A stretch of 64,000 nt of DNA, from positions 1 to 64,000 of the forward strand of contig NZ_JAGGQP010000017.1 of NCBI RefSeq assembly GCF_018613235.1, written 5' to 3'. Every line of letters starts with the position of its first letter. Positions within the stretch are counted from its first letter, which is position 1. A program made the position numbers and the translations under genes. The notes beneath the pieces were generated by a model. That model was not told the DNA's origin, searched no databases, and saw nothing but the letters and a program-made list of their open reading frames with translations. Source of the stretch: Bacillus sp. ISL-41. Its GTDB lineage: Bacteria > Bacillota > Bacilli > Bacillales > Cytobacillaceae. Shown piece by piece: positions 34,633 to 43,995 of the stretch.

Positions 34633-35730
34633 ATGAAAATCCTCATATTAGCAAATTTCGGCATGGGCCTATATAACTTCAGAAGAGAATTACTTGAAGC
34701 TCTGATTAATCAAAAGAATGAAGTATATATATCTTTGCCAGATGACGAATATGTTCCGAAGCTAATCAGCTTAGGCTGCAAATTTATTGACACTCCATTG
34801 GATCGGCGAGGCACCAATCCAGTAAAAGATTTTCAGCTAATGCTCCAATATGTCCATATCATTGAAAAAATTAAGCCCGATATAGTATTGACCTATACGA
34901 TTAAGCCTAATGTTTATGGTGGTCTGGCATGCAGAATGACGAGTACACCGTATATTACCAATATAACGGGGCTGGGAACTTCTATAGAAAATGCTGGTGT
35001 AATTCAGAAGATTACATTAAACCTCTATAAGTCAGGATTAAAAAGTGCATCTTGTTTATTTTTCCAAAATGAAACGAATGAGAAATTCTTTCTATCTAAG
35101 AAAATCGCTAAAGGGAAGACTAGGCTAGTTCCCGGATCTGGAGTCAACTTAGATTTTCATTGTTTTGAGGAGTATCCAGAAGGTGAAGACATAAGATTTC
35201 TTTTCATTGGCCGTATCATGAAAGCAAAGGGTATTGACGAATTGCTGCTAGCCATTCAAGCAGTAAAACAAAATTATCCTAATGCTCATTTTGATTTGAT
35301 TGGTCATTGTGAAGAGAATTATCTGCAACAATTAACCGAGCTTGAAGAGCAAGGATTTCTTAAGTATCATGGCCAACAATCTGATATACATTCGTTTATC
35401 AAAAACTCTCACGCTACACTTCTGCCATCCCATCATGAAGGGACAGCCAATGTTCTCCTTGAATCTGCTTCGACTGGTCGTCCTGTTTTAGCTTCGAGAA
35501 TTCCTGGCTGCAGAGAAACCTTTGATGAAAATATAAGTGGTCTTGGCTTTGAAGTACGTAGTGTTGATAGTTTAGTTGATGCAATCATTTACTTTATTAA
35601 CCTCCCTTACGATCAGAAAAAAGCAATGGGCTTAGCCGGCCGCAAGAAGATGGAAAGGGATTATGACCGCAACCTGGTGATTAACGCATATTTAGAGGAA
35701 ATTACCAATTTAAAAGGGGAACTGCTATGA
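34633..35730 (+). CDS. Glycosyltransferase family 4
   Basis: A 365-residue GT-B enzyme of the CapM/PglA-like group: ILANFGMGLYNFRREL at the start, TYTIKPNVYGG and ITGLGTSIEN in the acceptor half, FIGRIMKAKGIDELL and a LPSHHEGTANVLLESAS donor site. These often add a hexose or N-acetylhexosamine to the first lipid-linked sugar. ATG 34633 follows GGAGG. It overlaps the next gene by 4 bp. Confidence 0.85.
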   Translation: MKILILANFGMGLYNFRRELLEALINQKNEVYISLPDDEYVPKLISLGCKFIDTPLDRRGTNPVKDFQLMLQYVHIIEKIKPDIVLTYTIKPNVYGGLACRMTSTPYITNITGLGTSIENAGVIQKITLNLYKSGLKSASCLFFQNETNEKFFLSKKIAKGKTRLVPGSGVNLDFHCFEEYPEGEDIRFLFIGRIMKAKGIDELLLAIQAVKQNYPNAHFDLIGHCEENYLQQLTELEEQGFLKYHGQQSDIHSFIKNSHATLLPSHHEGTANVLLESASTGRPVLASRIPGCRETFDENISGLGFEVRSVDSLVDAIIYFINLPYDQKKAMGLAGRKKMERDYDRNLVINAYLEEITNLKGELL

Positions 35731-37109
35731 GCTTATATGAAAAGATTGTTAACAGGGAAGAGAAAGTATCATTGATTGGCCTGGGTTATGTTGGGATGCC
35801 TATCGCTGTTTCCTTTGCAAAAAAAGTGGAGGTCATTGGTTTTGATGTTAATCAGGCAAAGATCGAGCTTTATAAAAACGGTGTTGATCCCACAAAAGAA
35901 GTTGGAAATGATGTTATTAAAAATACCACTGTAGATCTTACCTCAGATGAAAAGAGACTTAGAGAGGCGAAGTTTCATATTGTTGCTGTTCCTACTCCGG
36001 TAAAGGAGGATAGAACACCTGATTTGAGTCCGGTTGAATCAGCATCTAGAACTCTTGGACGGAACTTAACAAAAGGTTCGATCGTTGTGTTTGAATCGAC
36101 AGTTTATCCAGGTGTGACGGAGGATATCTGTGTCCCGATACTGGAAAAAGAGTCTGGTCTGAAATGTGGGCTGGACTTCAAAGTTGGGTACTCTCCTGAG
36201 AGAATTAATCCTGGAGATAAAGAGCACAGGCTGGAAACCATCATCAAAGTCGTTTCAGGAATGGATGAAGAGACACTAGATATTGTTGCAAAAGTATATG
36301 AATTAGTTGTAGATGCTGGGGTTTATAAGGCAGAAAGCATTAAGGTAGCCGAAGCTGCAAAGGTCATTGAGAATTCACAGCGGGATATTAATATTGCATT
36401 TATGAACGAACTTTCCATTATTTTTAATAAGATGGGAATCGATACAAACGCAGTTTTAGAAACTGCAGGTACGAAGTGGAACTTCCTAAAATTTTCACCT
36501 GGCCTTGTCGGCGGACATTGTATTGGGGTTGACCCTTATTATCTTACATACAAAGCAGAACAAATGGGCTATTATTCTCAAATCATCCTTTCGGGAAGAA
36601 AAATCAATGATGATATGGGCAAGTATGTGGCTGAAAGTACTGTAAAGAAAATGATTAAAGCCAATAAACAAATAAATGGCTCAAGGGTAGCGATTTTCGG
36701 GATTACTTTTAAGGAGAACTGTCCAGATGTCCGAAATACTAAAGTGGTCGATGTAATTAAAGAATTAGAAGAGTATGGAATTGATATAAAGGTTGTCGAC
36801 CCATTAGCAGATCGAGATGATCTCTGGCATGAATATAGAATTAATCCAAGTGAAATGCACGAGATAAAAGAAATGGATGCATTGATTTTCGCTGTCCCGC
36901 ATGATGAATTTAAAGCGATTCAGCTAGAAGATGTGAAAAAGATGTATAGGACCTCTCAACTAGGGTTTATCGACACAGAAGCCATGAATGAAGTCGCTGC
37001 AGCCTCAGAGTTAGATATTAGTACAAACAATAATGTCCTCATCGACATAAAGGGGATTTTTAATCGAAAAGAAGCAGATGAAGCGGGCTATTTATATTGG
37101 AGGCTATAA
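35727..37109 (+). CDS. UDP-N-acetyl-D-galactosamine/glucosamine 6-dehydrogenase (WbpO/TviB-like)
   Basis: A 460-residue UDP-sugar dehydrogenase: GLGYVGMPIAVSFAK NAD loop, VAVPTPVKEDRTPDLSPV, ESTVYPGVTED, and GLVGGHCIGVDPYYL with the catalytic Cys. It oxidises C6 twice to give a UDP-N-acetylhexosaminuronic acid. The pairing with a WbpP-like epimerase next door points to UDP-GalNAcA and thus an acidic polymer. Confidence 0.88.
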   Translation: MSLYEKIVNREEKVSLIGLGYVGMPIAVSFAKKVEVIGFDVNQAKIELYKNGVDPTKEVGNDVIKNTTVDLTSDEKRLREAKFHIVAVPTPVKEDRTPDLSPVESASRTLGRNLTKGSIVVFESTVYPGVTEDICVPILEKESGLKCGLDFKVGYSPERINPGDKEHRLETIIKVVSGMDEETLDIVAKVYELVVDAGVYKAESIKVAEAAKVIENSQRDINIAFMNELSIIFNKMGIDTNAVLETAGTKWNFLKFSPGLVGGHCIGVDPYYLTYKAEQMGYYSQIILSGRKINDDMGKYVAESTVKKMIKANKQINGSRVAIFGITFKENCPDVRNTKVVDVIKELEEYGIDIKVVDPLADRDDLWHEYRINPSEMHEIKEMDALIFAVPHDEFKAIQLEDVKKMYRTSQLGFIDTEAMNEVAAASELDISTNNNVLIDIKGIFNRKEADEAGYLYWRL

Positions 37110-37110
37110 G

Positions 37111-38109
37111 ATGGGATACCAAGGTTTGAAATTTCCAGAAGGTTCAAAATTTCTAGTGACAGGTTCTGCTGGATTTATTGGATCAAATTTAGTTGAAGCA
37201 ATTTTAAATTTAGGGTACAAGGTTAGAGGGCTTGATAACTTTTCGACTGGAAAAACTGATAATGTTGATGATTTCCGGCATAATCCGAATTACGAGTTCA
37301 TCGAAGGAGATATTCGTGATTTCGATTCCTGCCTCAGGGCATGTGAGGGTGTGGATTTCGTCCTGCATCAGGCTGCATGGGGAAGTGTGCCAAGAAGTAT
37401 TGAAATGCCCTTACTTTATGAGGAAATTAATATTAGAGGTACCTTAAATATGCTTGAAGCATCAAGACAAAATCTAGTGAAAAAGTTTGTCTATGCATCA
37501 AGCTCGTCTGTATATGGAGACGAACCTACTCTTCCCAAAAAAGAAGGTATAGAGGGTAACTTGTTATCACCATACGCACTGACCAAAAGTGTAGATGAAG
37601 AATATGCAAAGCTCTATACAAAGTTATACGGATTAGATACTTATGGTCTGCGATACTTTAATGTTTTCGGCAGAAGACAGGATTCAGATGGAGTGTATGC
37701 AGCTGTCATTCCTAAATTCATAAAACAATTGCTAAATAATGAACGGCCTACAATTAATGGTGATGGACATCAGAGCAGGGATTTTACTTATATCGAAAAT
37801 GTAATTGAGGCAAATCTAAAGGCATGCAAGGGCGAAAGTAATGCTGCTGGACACGTCTATAATATTGCATTCGGTGGAAGAGAGTCCTTGATTGAAATTT
37901 ATACCCATTTATTAAAAGCTTTAGGAAAAGATAAGGAACCTATATTTGCTCCTGAGCGATGCGGAGATATCAAGCACAGCAATGCTGATATTTCTAAGGC
38001 AAAAGAGATGTTGGGCTATGATCCGGAATGGAGCTTTGACCGGGGGATTGAAGCAGCAATAGAATGGTATAAAGAAAATTTACGAGCAGATGCAACGGTT
38101 AAACTTTAA
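37111..38109 (+). CDS. UDP-N-acetylglucosamine 4-epimerase (WbpP/TviC-like)
   Basis: A 332-residue extended SDR: VTGSAGFIGSNLVE, an ASSSSVYGD catalytic Ser motif, and YALTKS with the Tyr/Lys pair. The G-S-V-P-R-S block matches epimerases acting on N-acetylated UDP-sugars. It acts with the dehydrogenase encoded just before. ATG 37111 is chosen because GGAGG lies at 37100-37104. Confidence 0.88.
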   Translation: MGYQGLKFPEGSKFLVTGSAGFIGSNLVEAILNLGYKVRGLDNFSTGKTDNVDDFRHNPNYEFIEGDIRDFDSCLRACEGVDFVLHQAAWGSVPRSIEMPLLYEEINIRGTLNMLEASRQNLVKKFVYASSSSVYGDEPTLPKKEGIEGNLLSPYALTKSVDEEYAKLYTKLYGLDTYGLRYFNVFGRRQDSDGVYAAVIPKFIKQLLNNERPTINGDGHQSRDFTYIENVIEANLKACKGESNAAGHVYNIAFGGRESLIEIYTHLLKALGKDKEPIFAPERCGDIKHSNADISKAKEMLGYDPEWSFDRGIEAAIEWYKENLRADATVKL

Positions 38110-38151
38110 GTATTAAAATTCTTTTTATTTCAAAGTATTATGGGGGCTGTA

Positions 38152-39261
38152 ATGAGTAAACCAATTAGGGTTCTACACGTAGTGGTCAATATGAACCGCG
38201 GCGGTGCGGAGACATTAATCATGAATCTTTACAGGAATTTAGATCGTACAAAAGTCCAATTTGATTTCCTTACCTGCAGAGAAGGGGTATTTGATGTTGA
38301 AATCAAAGAACTTGGAGGTAAAGTACATCGAATTCCGTATATTAATGATGTTGGTCATTTTGAATATATAAGATCTCTAAATCAATTTTTCTCTAATAAT
38401 CAAGATTATACGATTGTCCATTCCCATTTAAATAAGATGAGCGGATTGGTCGTGAGAGCCGCAAAGCGGAATGGGGTTCGTTATTGTATCTCTCACAGTC
38501 ATAATACTGGTGGAGAAGGTAGCTTTTTAGCAAAGGCATATAAGTGGTATTCTGGCTTGTATATACCGTCTAATTCGGATTTCACATTTTCTTGCTCAGA
38601 AGCTGCTGGCAAGTGGTTATTTGGCAGTAAATCTAAAGATGCAATTATTTTGAATAACGGAATAGAACCTGAGAACTTTCAATACTCTTCGAAAGTTAGA
38701 ATGATGAAACGTAAGGAATTAGGTATCGGGGATCAACTGGTGATTGGGCATGTTGGAAGATTTACAAAACAAAAAAATCATAAATTTTTGATTGAGATTT
38801 TTGCGGAGCTTCTGAACAGAAGGCCTGATGCAATTTTATTATTATGCGGAGACGGGGTGCTCCGTAAAGAAATAGAAAATCGCGTAGATGAATTAAACAT
38901 TCGAAACAGCGTTAAATTCCTTGGTGTCAGAAGTGATATTCATCAATTGCTTCAAGCGTTTGATGTATTTATATTCCCGTCTCTCCATGAGGGCCTGCCT
39001 GTTACTTTAATAGAGGCGCAATCAGCAGGTATTCCTTGCTTAATATCCAAGGAGATTACCAATGAGGTAGATTTGGGGTTAGAGTTAATGAAGTTTTTAG
39101 ATTTATCGAATAGGGATTTATGGGTTCAAGAATTGAAGGAATTTAAAGTTCAAAAAAATAAACGTATCGCCACAAGGAATAGGGTGTTAAGAGAAAAAGG
39201 GTATGATATCCGAAAGACTGCAGAGTGGCTGCAGGATTTTTATTTAGCAAATACGAGGTGA
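38152..39261 (+). CDS. Glycosyltransferase family 4 (EpsF-like)
   Basis: A 369-residue GT-B enzyme: VLHVVVNMNRGGAETLIMN, SHSHNTGGEG, IGHVGRFTKQKNHKFL and FPSLHEGLPVTLIEAQ. It is close to EpsF-type enzymes of B. subtilis eps. ATG 38152 is placed six bases after a GGGGG tract; ATG 38140 is an alternative. Confidence 0.85.
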   Translation: MSKPIRVLHVVVNMNRGGAETLIMNLYRNLDRTKVQFDFLTCREGVFDVEIKELGGKVHRIPYINDVGHFEYIRSLNQFFSNNQDYTIVHSHLNKMSGLVVRAAKRNGVRYCISHSHNTGGEGSFLAKAYKWYSGLYIPSNSDFTFSCSEAAGKWLFGSKSKDAIILNNGIEPENFQYSSKVRMMKRKELGIGDQLVIGHVGRFTKQKNHKFLIEIFAELLNRRPDAILLLCGDGVLRKEIENRVDELNIRNSVKFLGVRSDIHQLLQAFDVFIFPSLHEGLPVTLIEAQSAGIPCLISKEITNEVDLGLELMKFLDLSNRDLWVQELKEFKVQKNKRIATRNRVLREKGYDIRKTAEWLQDFYLANTR

Positions 39262-39267
39262 TTTCTT

Positions 39268-40152
39268 TTGCCACAATTAACTGTATTTACACCGACATAT
39301 AATAGAGCTTACATCCTCCATAAATGTTATGAGAGTCTTAAAAGGCAGTCGAGTCAGGACTTTATATGGTTAATCATAGACGATGGCTCTACTGACAACA
39401 CTGAGGATTTAGTGAGGAACTGGATAGCAGAAGGTGCCATATCAATCCGTTATATCAGACAGGAAAACCAAGGGATGCACGGCGCACACAATACCGCGTA
39501 TAACTTGATCGATACAGAATTGAATGTTTGTATAGATAGCGATGATTATTTACCGGATGATGCAGTTGAAAAAATTAATACTTTCTGGACAGAAAATGGC
39601 AGCAAAAATGTTGGGGGTATAGTTGGACTTGATATAGATAATAGGGGCGAAATTATCGGTACAGAGCTTCCATCTTACCTAAAAACATCAACTTTATTTA
39701 ACTTATACCATAAACATGGAGTAAAAGGGGACAAAAAGCTTGTCTATAGATCGGAATTAACAAAGAAATACCCATATCCAATCTATCATAATGAAAAACT
39801 GGTTCCCTTATCATATAAGTATTTCATGCTCGATCAGGAATACAGCATACTATTAATGAATGAGGCTCTTTGTTGTGTTGAGTATCTTCCTGATGGATCA
39901 TCCAGGAATATCCTGCCCCAATATATAAATAGTCCCAATGGTTTCAGATTCTATCGGATGGAAATGATGAAGTTATCGAATACATCACTGCTTTTTAAAT
40001 TTAAGCAGGCGGTACATTATGTATCTTCCAGCATATTCGCAGAAAGGAAAGTAGTCCTGAAACATTCACCTTTGAAACTTCTCACATTTCTGGCAGTCCC
40101 TTTTGGTATCGCACTAAATAAATACATTAGGATGAAGTTGGCAGTGAAATAA
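39268..40152 (+). CDS. Glycosyltransferase family 2
   Basis: A 294-residue GT-A enzyme: LTVFTPTYNRAYIL, IIDDGSTDNTEDL, ENQGMHGAHNTAY and CIDSDDYLPDDA. It starts at TTG 39268, six bases after GAGGTGA. It is the last gene of the third polysaccharide operon; a SinR-type box follows. Confidence 0.86.
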   Translation: MPQLTVFTPTYNRAYILHKCYESLKRQSSQDFIWLIIDDGSTDNTEDLVRNWIAEGAISIRYIRQENQGMHGAHNTAYNLIDTELNVCIDSDDYLPDDAVEKINTFWTENGSKNVGGIVGLDIDNRGEIIGTELPSYLKTSTLFNLYHKHGVKGDKKLVYRSELTKKYPYPIYHNEKLVPLSYKYFMLDQEYSILLMNEALCCVEYLPDGSSRNILPQYINSPNGFRFYRMEMMKLSNTSLLFKFKQAVHYVSSSIFAERKVVLKHSPLKLLTFLAVPFGIALNKYIRMKLAVK

Positions 40153-40173
40153 AGGGATATTTGTCGAATGAAT

Positions 40174-40189
40174 GTTCTTTTTAAAGAAC
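40174..40189 (+). promoter_or_regulatory. SinR-type operator of the second RiPP-like operon (box 1)
   Basis: GTTCTTTTTAAAGAAC is a 16-bp palindrome followed by a TATAAT at 40201-40206. It lies 22 bp after the previous gene's stop. Confidence 0.7.
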
Positions 40190-40266
40190 TATATATCCTT
40201 TATAATTTAATGAGACAGTAAAAACTAATATGTAAATAGTGAATTTTAAAATTTTTTAGTTGGAAT

Positions 40267-40282
40267 GTTCACTATAATGAAC
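40267..40282 (+). promoter_or_regulatory. SinR-type operator of the second RiPP-like operon (box 2)
   Basis: GTTCACTATAATGAAC, a copy 93 bp after box 1 and 25 bp before the precursor start. The spacing resembles that of the paired boxes in the other operons. Confidence 0.62.
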
Positions 40283-40307
40283 GGTAGTGAGCGAAGGAGG
40301 TGAATAA

Positions 40308-40562
40308 ATGCTAGCTGAAACGATTTATACTAAACCAATCATTTTAAGTCATCAACAAATCCGGTTTGAAACAAGACAGAGCTGGAATCCTGGTGAGGGA
40401 AATGATCCGGATGCAAACGGTAATAATGGAATTAATTTTCCTGTTGACAACAATCCTAATCCCCAGCCTTGTGGAGCGGGAACTGGAAACGGAAACGGTA
40501 ATGGAAATGGGAATGGGAACAGCGGTGGAGTTGGCCAGTGTAATCCTAATGTAAATCCTTAG
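40308..40562 (+). CDS. Gly/Asn-repeat precursor peptide of a second RiPP-like operon
   Basis: An 84-residue peptide with a perfect ribosome site (AAGGAGGTGA). The N-terminal part has Y7-x-K-P10-x-I, resembling the Y/W-x-x-P-x-L motif by which lasso leaders bind their RRE protein. A Pro/Asn/Asp-rich middle follows, then Cys55, six Gly-Asn repeats (residues 60-71), Ser72, Cys78 and a Pro end. Its neighbours (kinase-like, PqqD-like, peptidase, exporter) mark it as a modified, exported peptide. It lacks an Asp/Glu in a lasso ring position and the operon has no cyclase. I recognise no described family. Confidence 0.75.
   Translation: MLAETIYTKPIILSHQQIRFETRQSWNPGEGNDPDANGNNGINFPVDNNPNPQPCGAGTGNGNGNGNGNGNSGGVGQCNPNVNP
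40485..40520 (+). repeat. Six-copy GGNAAY hexanucleotide repeat inside the precursor gene
   Basis: Six tandem hexamers encode Gly-Asn dipeptides. Third bases vary between copies, so selection on the protein repeat is more likely than recent slippage. Copy-number variation between strains would still be easy. Confidence 0.85.
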
Positions 40563-40579
40563 TTATTTTTAGTTAATGG

Positions 40580-40619
40580 GAAAGGGAAGCATTAAGCATA
40601 TTGTTTTTACTTCCCTTTC
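40580..40619 (+). terminator. Hairpin/attenuator after the second precursor gene
   Basis: GAAAGGGAAG (40580-40589) pairs perfectly with CTTCCCTTTC (40610-40619) around a 20-nt loop. It stands between precursor and modification genes as in the lasso operon, and has no T run. Confidence 0.6.
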
Positions 40620-40652
40620 AATCATTTAGTAAATTCCTTTAGGAGCCTAACT

Positions 40653-41432
40653 ATGAACCAAATACAAACAAAAATTGGCGACCATTATATTAAATTGATA
40701 TCGGAAACTGAAATAATTCATACCTATATTAATTCAAGATTCAAGAATATAGAAGGATATTTCAAGGAAGACCTTACAATCCAAATTACAGATGGTTATG
40801 GAGTACCATTTAGGGACTATAACGTAGAAATCGACAGATCTGCAAATGTAATTACTTATCAAAGGGCAGATTATCTTATTGAGGTAGACTTAGAGTTCAA
40901 TAGTGCTAAACTATCAGTCTTTGATGATTTAGCCTTAAAGCATGCTTTAACAAATTTATATAGTGCTTTTGTAGTCCATCATAATTGGGGCCTTTTAATT
41001 CATTCCTCATGTGTTATTGATAACGGAAGTGCACAAATATTTGCCGGGTACTCTGGTGCGGGTAAATCGACTGCAGCTAAACTTTCATACCCTAGGACTC
41101 TATTATCGGATGAAGCGACCCTGGTGAAAATCGCATCTGATGGTATAAAAGTATTCAATTCTCCATTTCGAAGTGAGCTGGAAGCTGGCGAATTTGATGG
41201 AAACGTGGACTTAAAAGGAGTTCAAATACTTTTACAGTCTCTTAGCAATAATAGAATTAAACTCGCAAAGTCTGATGCTCTGCTTCAAATAATGGATAAA
41301 ATTTTCTTTTGGCCAACAGATCAAAGAGAAATTAATACAATAGTAAGGTTGTTAACTGTGTTGGTGAATAAGGTTCCTGTATATCACCTTCACTTTCAAA
41401 AAAATAATACTTTCTGGGAGTTAATAAAATGA
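40653..41432 (+). CDS. HPr kinase-like protein of the second RiPP operon
   Basis: A 259-residue protein with HprK-type P-loop GYSGAGKS (residues 132-139), a preceding L-I-H-S-S strand and LLSDEA where the lasso kinase at 4451 has ITDD. In paeninodin clusters the homologue phosphorylates the precursor's C-terminal Ser, but this precursor ends in Pro. Ser72 between the two Cys would be a candidate. Function is therefore open. It overlaps the next gene by 4 bp. Confidence 0.75.
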   Translation: MNQIQTKIGDHYIKLISETEIIHTYINSRFKNIEGYFKEDLTIQITDGYGVPFRDYNVEIDRSANVITYQRADYLIEVDLEFNSAKLSVFDDLALKHALTNLYSAFVVHHNWGLLIHSSCVIDNGSAQIFAGYSGAGKSTAAKLSYPRTLLSDEATLVKIASDGIKVFNSPFRSELEAGEFDGNVDLKGVQILLQSLSNNRIKLAKSDALLQIMDKIFFWPTDQREINTIVRLLTVLVNKVPVYHLHFQKNNTFWELIK

Positions 41433-41704
41433 CCGCTCAATATATTCAAAAACGAAATTATGAAGCAACAGAATTAGATGATGAATGGATTATTTTAGAT
41501 CCCGATCGATTAACCGTAACTAAATTGAACCAGGTTGGCGGCTATTGTTGGTCATTATTAAAAGAACCTCAGACTTCCATATCCCTTACCAGAAAGGTGA
41601 TGCAGGATTTCTCAAGCAATTTACATGAGGGGTTAGTAATAAGCGATATAGAAGATTTTTTATTTAACCTTCAAAGGTGTGGACTGATTAAAAATGTTGA
41701 TTGA
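41429..41704 (+). CDS. PqqD-like RiPP recognition element
   Basis: A 91-residue PqqD-family protein: WIILDPDRLTVTKLNQVGGYCWSLL is followed by helices and a short C-terminal wing. It should bind the precursor's N-terminal leader. Its start overlaps the kinase-like gene and its end overlaps the peptidase gene by 11 bp, so the three are translationally coupled. Confidence 0.83.
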   Translation: MTAQYIQKRNYEATELDDEWIILDPDRLTVTKLNQVGGYCWSLLKEPQTSISLTRKVMQDFSSNLHEGLVISDIEDFLFNLQRCGLIKNVD

Positions 41705-42170
41705 TGAAGCCATTTTCCGTTTGCTCTTAAGAACCATCCAAAAGGAAGGATGGCTTGAACTGCCTGCAACAGGAAATAGTATGTTTCCATATATACAAAA
41801 AGGAGATAAGTGCAGGTTTGTCCCTTGCGATCCATCTGCCCTTAATAAGGGTGATGTAGTTTTGTTTCTATCTTCAAGTAACCAATTAATAGCCCATCGG
41901 TTTGTGAAAAGAACAGAAAGTCAACATATCCATAATAAGTTCGTATTTAAAGGAGACACCAACCTTGGTTTTGATCAGCCAGTTGAAAATTGCAGGCTTA
42001 TTGGAAAGTTAACATATGTGAAAAAAAAACATGTCACATTTACTTCGGATGATGTGATGGCGCGAATATGGGCATACCTTATTCTAGCATTTCCGATTAT
42101 TTCTTCTTTTCTGAGGAGATATCTTAATGGCAAAACAAATAATAACTTGAAGATTGATGGAGTGTCCTAA
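41694..42170 (+). CDS. S26/S24-type signal-peptidase-like protein
   Basis: A 158-residue protein. GNSMFPYIQKGD carries the likely nucleophile Ser29; IAHRFV supplies His68 and FKGDTN follows, as in SipW-type (Ser/His) S26 signal peptidases. A hydrophobic segment near the C-terminus (about 122-140) anchors it. It takes the genomic place that B2 has in the lasso operon, so it may cleave the precursor leader at the membrane. No Ser/Lys pair is evident. Confidence 0.75.
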   Translation: MLIDEAIFRLLLRTIQKEGWLELPATGNSMFPYIQKGDKCRFVPCDPSALNKGDVVLFLSSSNQLIAHRFVKRTESQHIHNKFVFKGDTNLGFDQPVENCRLIGKLTYVKKKHVTFTSDDVMARIWAYLILAFPIISSFLRRYLNGKTNNNLKIDGVS

Positions 42171-42172
42171 TC

Positions 42173-43972
42173 ATGAGGGAGCAATTAAATTCCTTAATAA
42201 AACAGTATTTTAGTATGAAAGATATTAAAAGAGCATTAAGATTTGTATGGCCATTTATCTTAAAACGGTGGAAGGCTTATTTGTTCATTCTTCTTTTATT
42301 AGGACTGGATATATATTTAACGATTTCTTTTGCTAGATATTTTGGTAATCTTACAGACTCTGCTATTCGTGGTGGTTATCAGGAAATTTTGTCATTAGTA
42401 CCTTATGGAGCAATTCTTATTTTAATAAGCATCTTTTCGAACGTAGCCTATACCTTTTGCAATTTAAGTGCTACTAATGGTGTGAAAATGGATATTAAAA
42501 ATCATTTTTTTCATCATGTTTTAAGACTCCCTGCAGGAGTAACATCGAATTATCGTTCAGGTGAATTAATGTCCCATTTTTCTAATGATATAAATGGTGT
42601 TGATGGGGTTATTGGCAGCAGTTTAATAAGTCTTATTAGATTGCCAATTATTTATATAACGGTTTTTATTTATTTGGCACAGATTAATTTCTTACTTTGC
42701 TTAGTCAGCCTCGTTATCGCACCACTTTCTGCCCTTTCTGGAGTAGTATTTGGATTATTGCTTCGGAAAAATGGAAGATTAATTCACCAGCTAGTAGGTA
42801 ATATTAATAGTCATTTGAGCGAGACTTTTCACGGCTTAATGGTCATTCGTTCCTTTACGCTAGAAAAATTGCAATATATTAAGTACTTTAATCAAAATAG
42901 TGAGTTGTATAAATTAGAGATAGGGAATGCAAAACTTCAAAGCTGGTATCGTACCGGGGAGCAAATTATAGGATCGGTAACTTTTATTATCAATTTATCG
43001 ATTGGTGCCCTTTTTGTCGCAAATGGGGAATTGACTGTCGGTGCATTGTTAACTTTCTTGAATCTTGTAAACCATTTATTCTACCCAATCACTGGATTAG
43101 GGAATGTATGGGCTGGATTTCAACGTTCTGTAGCTGCATTAGAAAGAATTTTAGATGTAATGGATAAGCAGGTCAGCACTGTCGAATTGCCAACCTTTTC
43201 ACCAAATAATATGGAGGAAGGAGCAATACAGTTTAATAATGTAATGTTTGGTTATGAAGAAAATCAGCAAGTATTTAAAAACTTTAGTTTAGAAATCCCT
43301 GCGGGGAAAGTCATTGCATTAGTTGGACCGAGTGGAGCTGGCAAAAGTACGTTATTCAATTTAATGCAGGGGTTTTACCAACCTCAATCAGGAGAAATTG
43401 TCATGGGTGGGAAATCCCTAAAAGATTTTTCTTCTTCAGAATTAAGGAGTTCGATTGCGCTTGTTCCCCAAGAAACCTTTCTTTTTTCTGGTACAATGCG
43501 TGAAAATCTTTTACTCGCTCGTCCTGAGGTCTCAGAAAAGGAAATGGTTCAGGCAGCAATCAAGGCAGAGATTCATGATTTTATTATTAGCTTACCAAAT
43601 GGGTATGAAACTGAAATCGGCGAAAACGGAATGAAGCTTTCAGGAGGACAGAAGCAGCGGGTTGCGATCGCCCGTGCAATTTTAAAGGATGCACCAATCT
43701 TGTTACTGGATGAAGCAACATCTGCTTTGGATGGAGAAACGGAGTTTTACGTAAAAGAGTCATTAGATGAATTAATGAAAGGCCGGACCACAATGATTAT
43801 TGCCCATCGTTTATCTACTATAGAGCACGCAGATCTGATTTTGGTCATGGAAAAAGGGAAGGTTATACAGCAAGGAACTCATAGCGAGCTAATAAAACAG
43901 GAAGGTTTATATAAACACTTGCACAATAGGTCCTTTATAAACAAAAATTATAAGTCATTATCTTTAGCTTAG
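42173..43972 (+). CDS. ABC transporter, probable exporter of the second peptide
   Basis: A 599-residue half-transporter: six membrane helices (about 30-310), Walker A GPSGAGKST, signature LSGGQKQR, Walker B ILLLDEAT and the H-loop IIAHRLST. There is no C39 peptidase domain. The same length and order as the lasso exporter at 7392 suggest a shared design. It begins 3 bp after the peptidase gene. Confidence 0.83.
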   Translation: MREQLNSLIKQYFSMKDIKRALRFVWPFILKRWKAYLFILLLLGLDIYLTISFARYFGNLTDSAIRGGYQEILSLVPYGAILILISIFSNVAYTFCNLSATNGVKMDIKNHFFHHVLRLPAGVTSNYRSGELMSHFSNDINGVDGVIGSSLISLIRLPIIYITVFIYLAQINFLLCLVSLVIAPLSALSGVVFGLLLRKNGRLIHQLVGNINSHLSETFHGLMVIRSFTLEKLQYIKYFNQNSELYKLEIGNAKLQSWYRTGEQIIGSVTFIINLSIGALFVANGELTVGALLTFLNLVNHLFYPITGLGNVWAGFQRSVAALERILDVMDKQVSTVELPTFSPNNMEEGAIQFNNVMFGYEENQQVFKNFSLEIPAGKVIALVGPSGAGKSTLFNLMQGFYQPQSGEIVMGGKSLKDFSSSELRSSIALVPQETFLFSGTMRENLLLARPEVSEKEMVQAAIKAEIHDFIISLPNGYETEIGENGMKLSGGQKQRVAIARAILKDAPILLLDEATSALDGETEFYVKESLDELMKGRTTMIIAHRLSTIEHADLILVMEKGKVIQQGTHSELIKQEGLYKHLHNRSFINKNYKSLSLA

Positions 43973-43995
43973 GAATAAATGAGGAGGGAGGAAAG

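Noticed and set aside
40366..40554. Met-rich ORF in another frame of the Gly-Asn precursor gene
   Set aside because: It is the +1 frame reading of the GGNAAY repeat and has no ribosome site; the 40308 frame has a perfect one.
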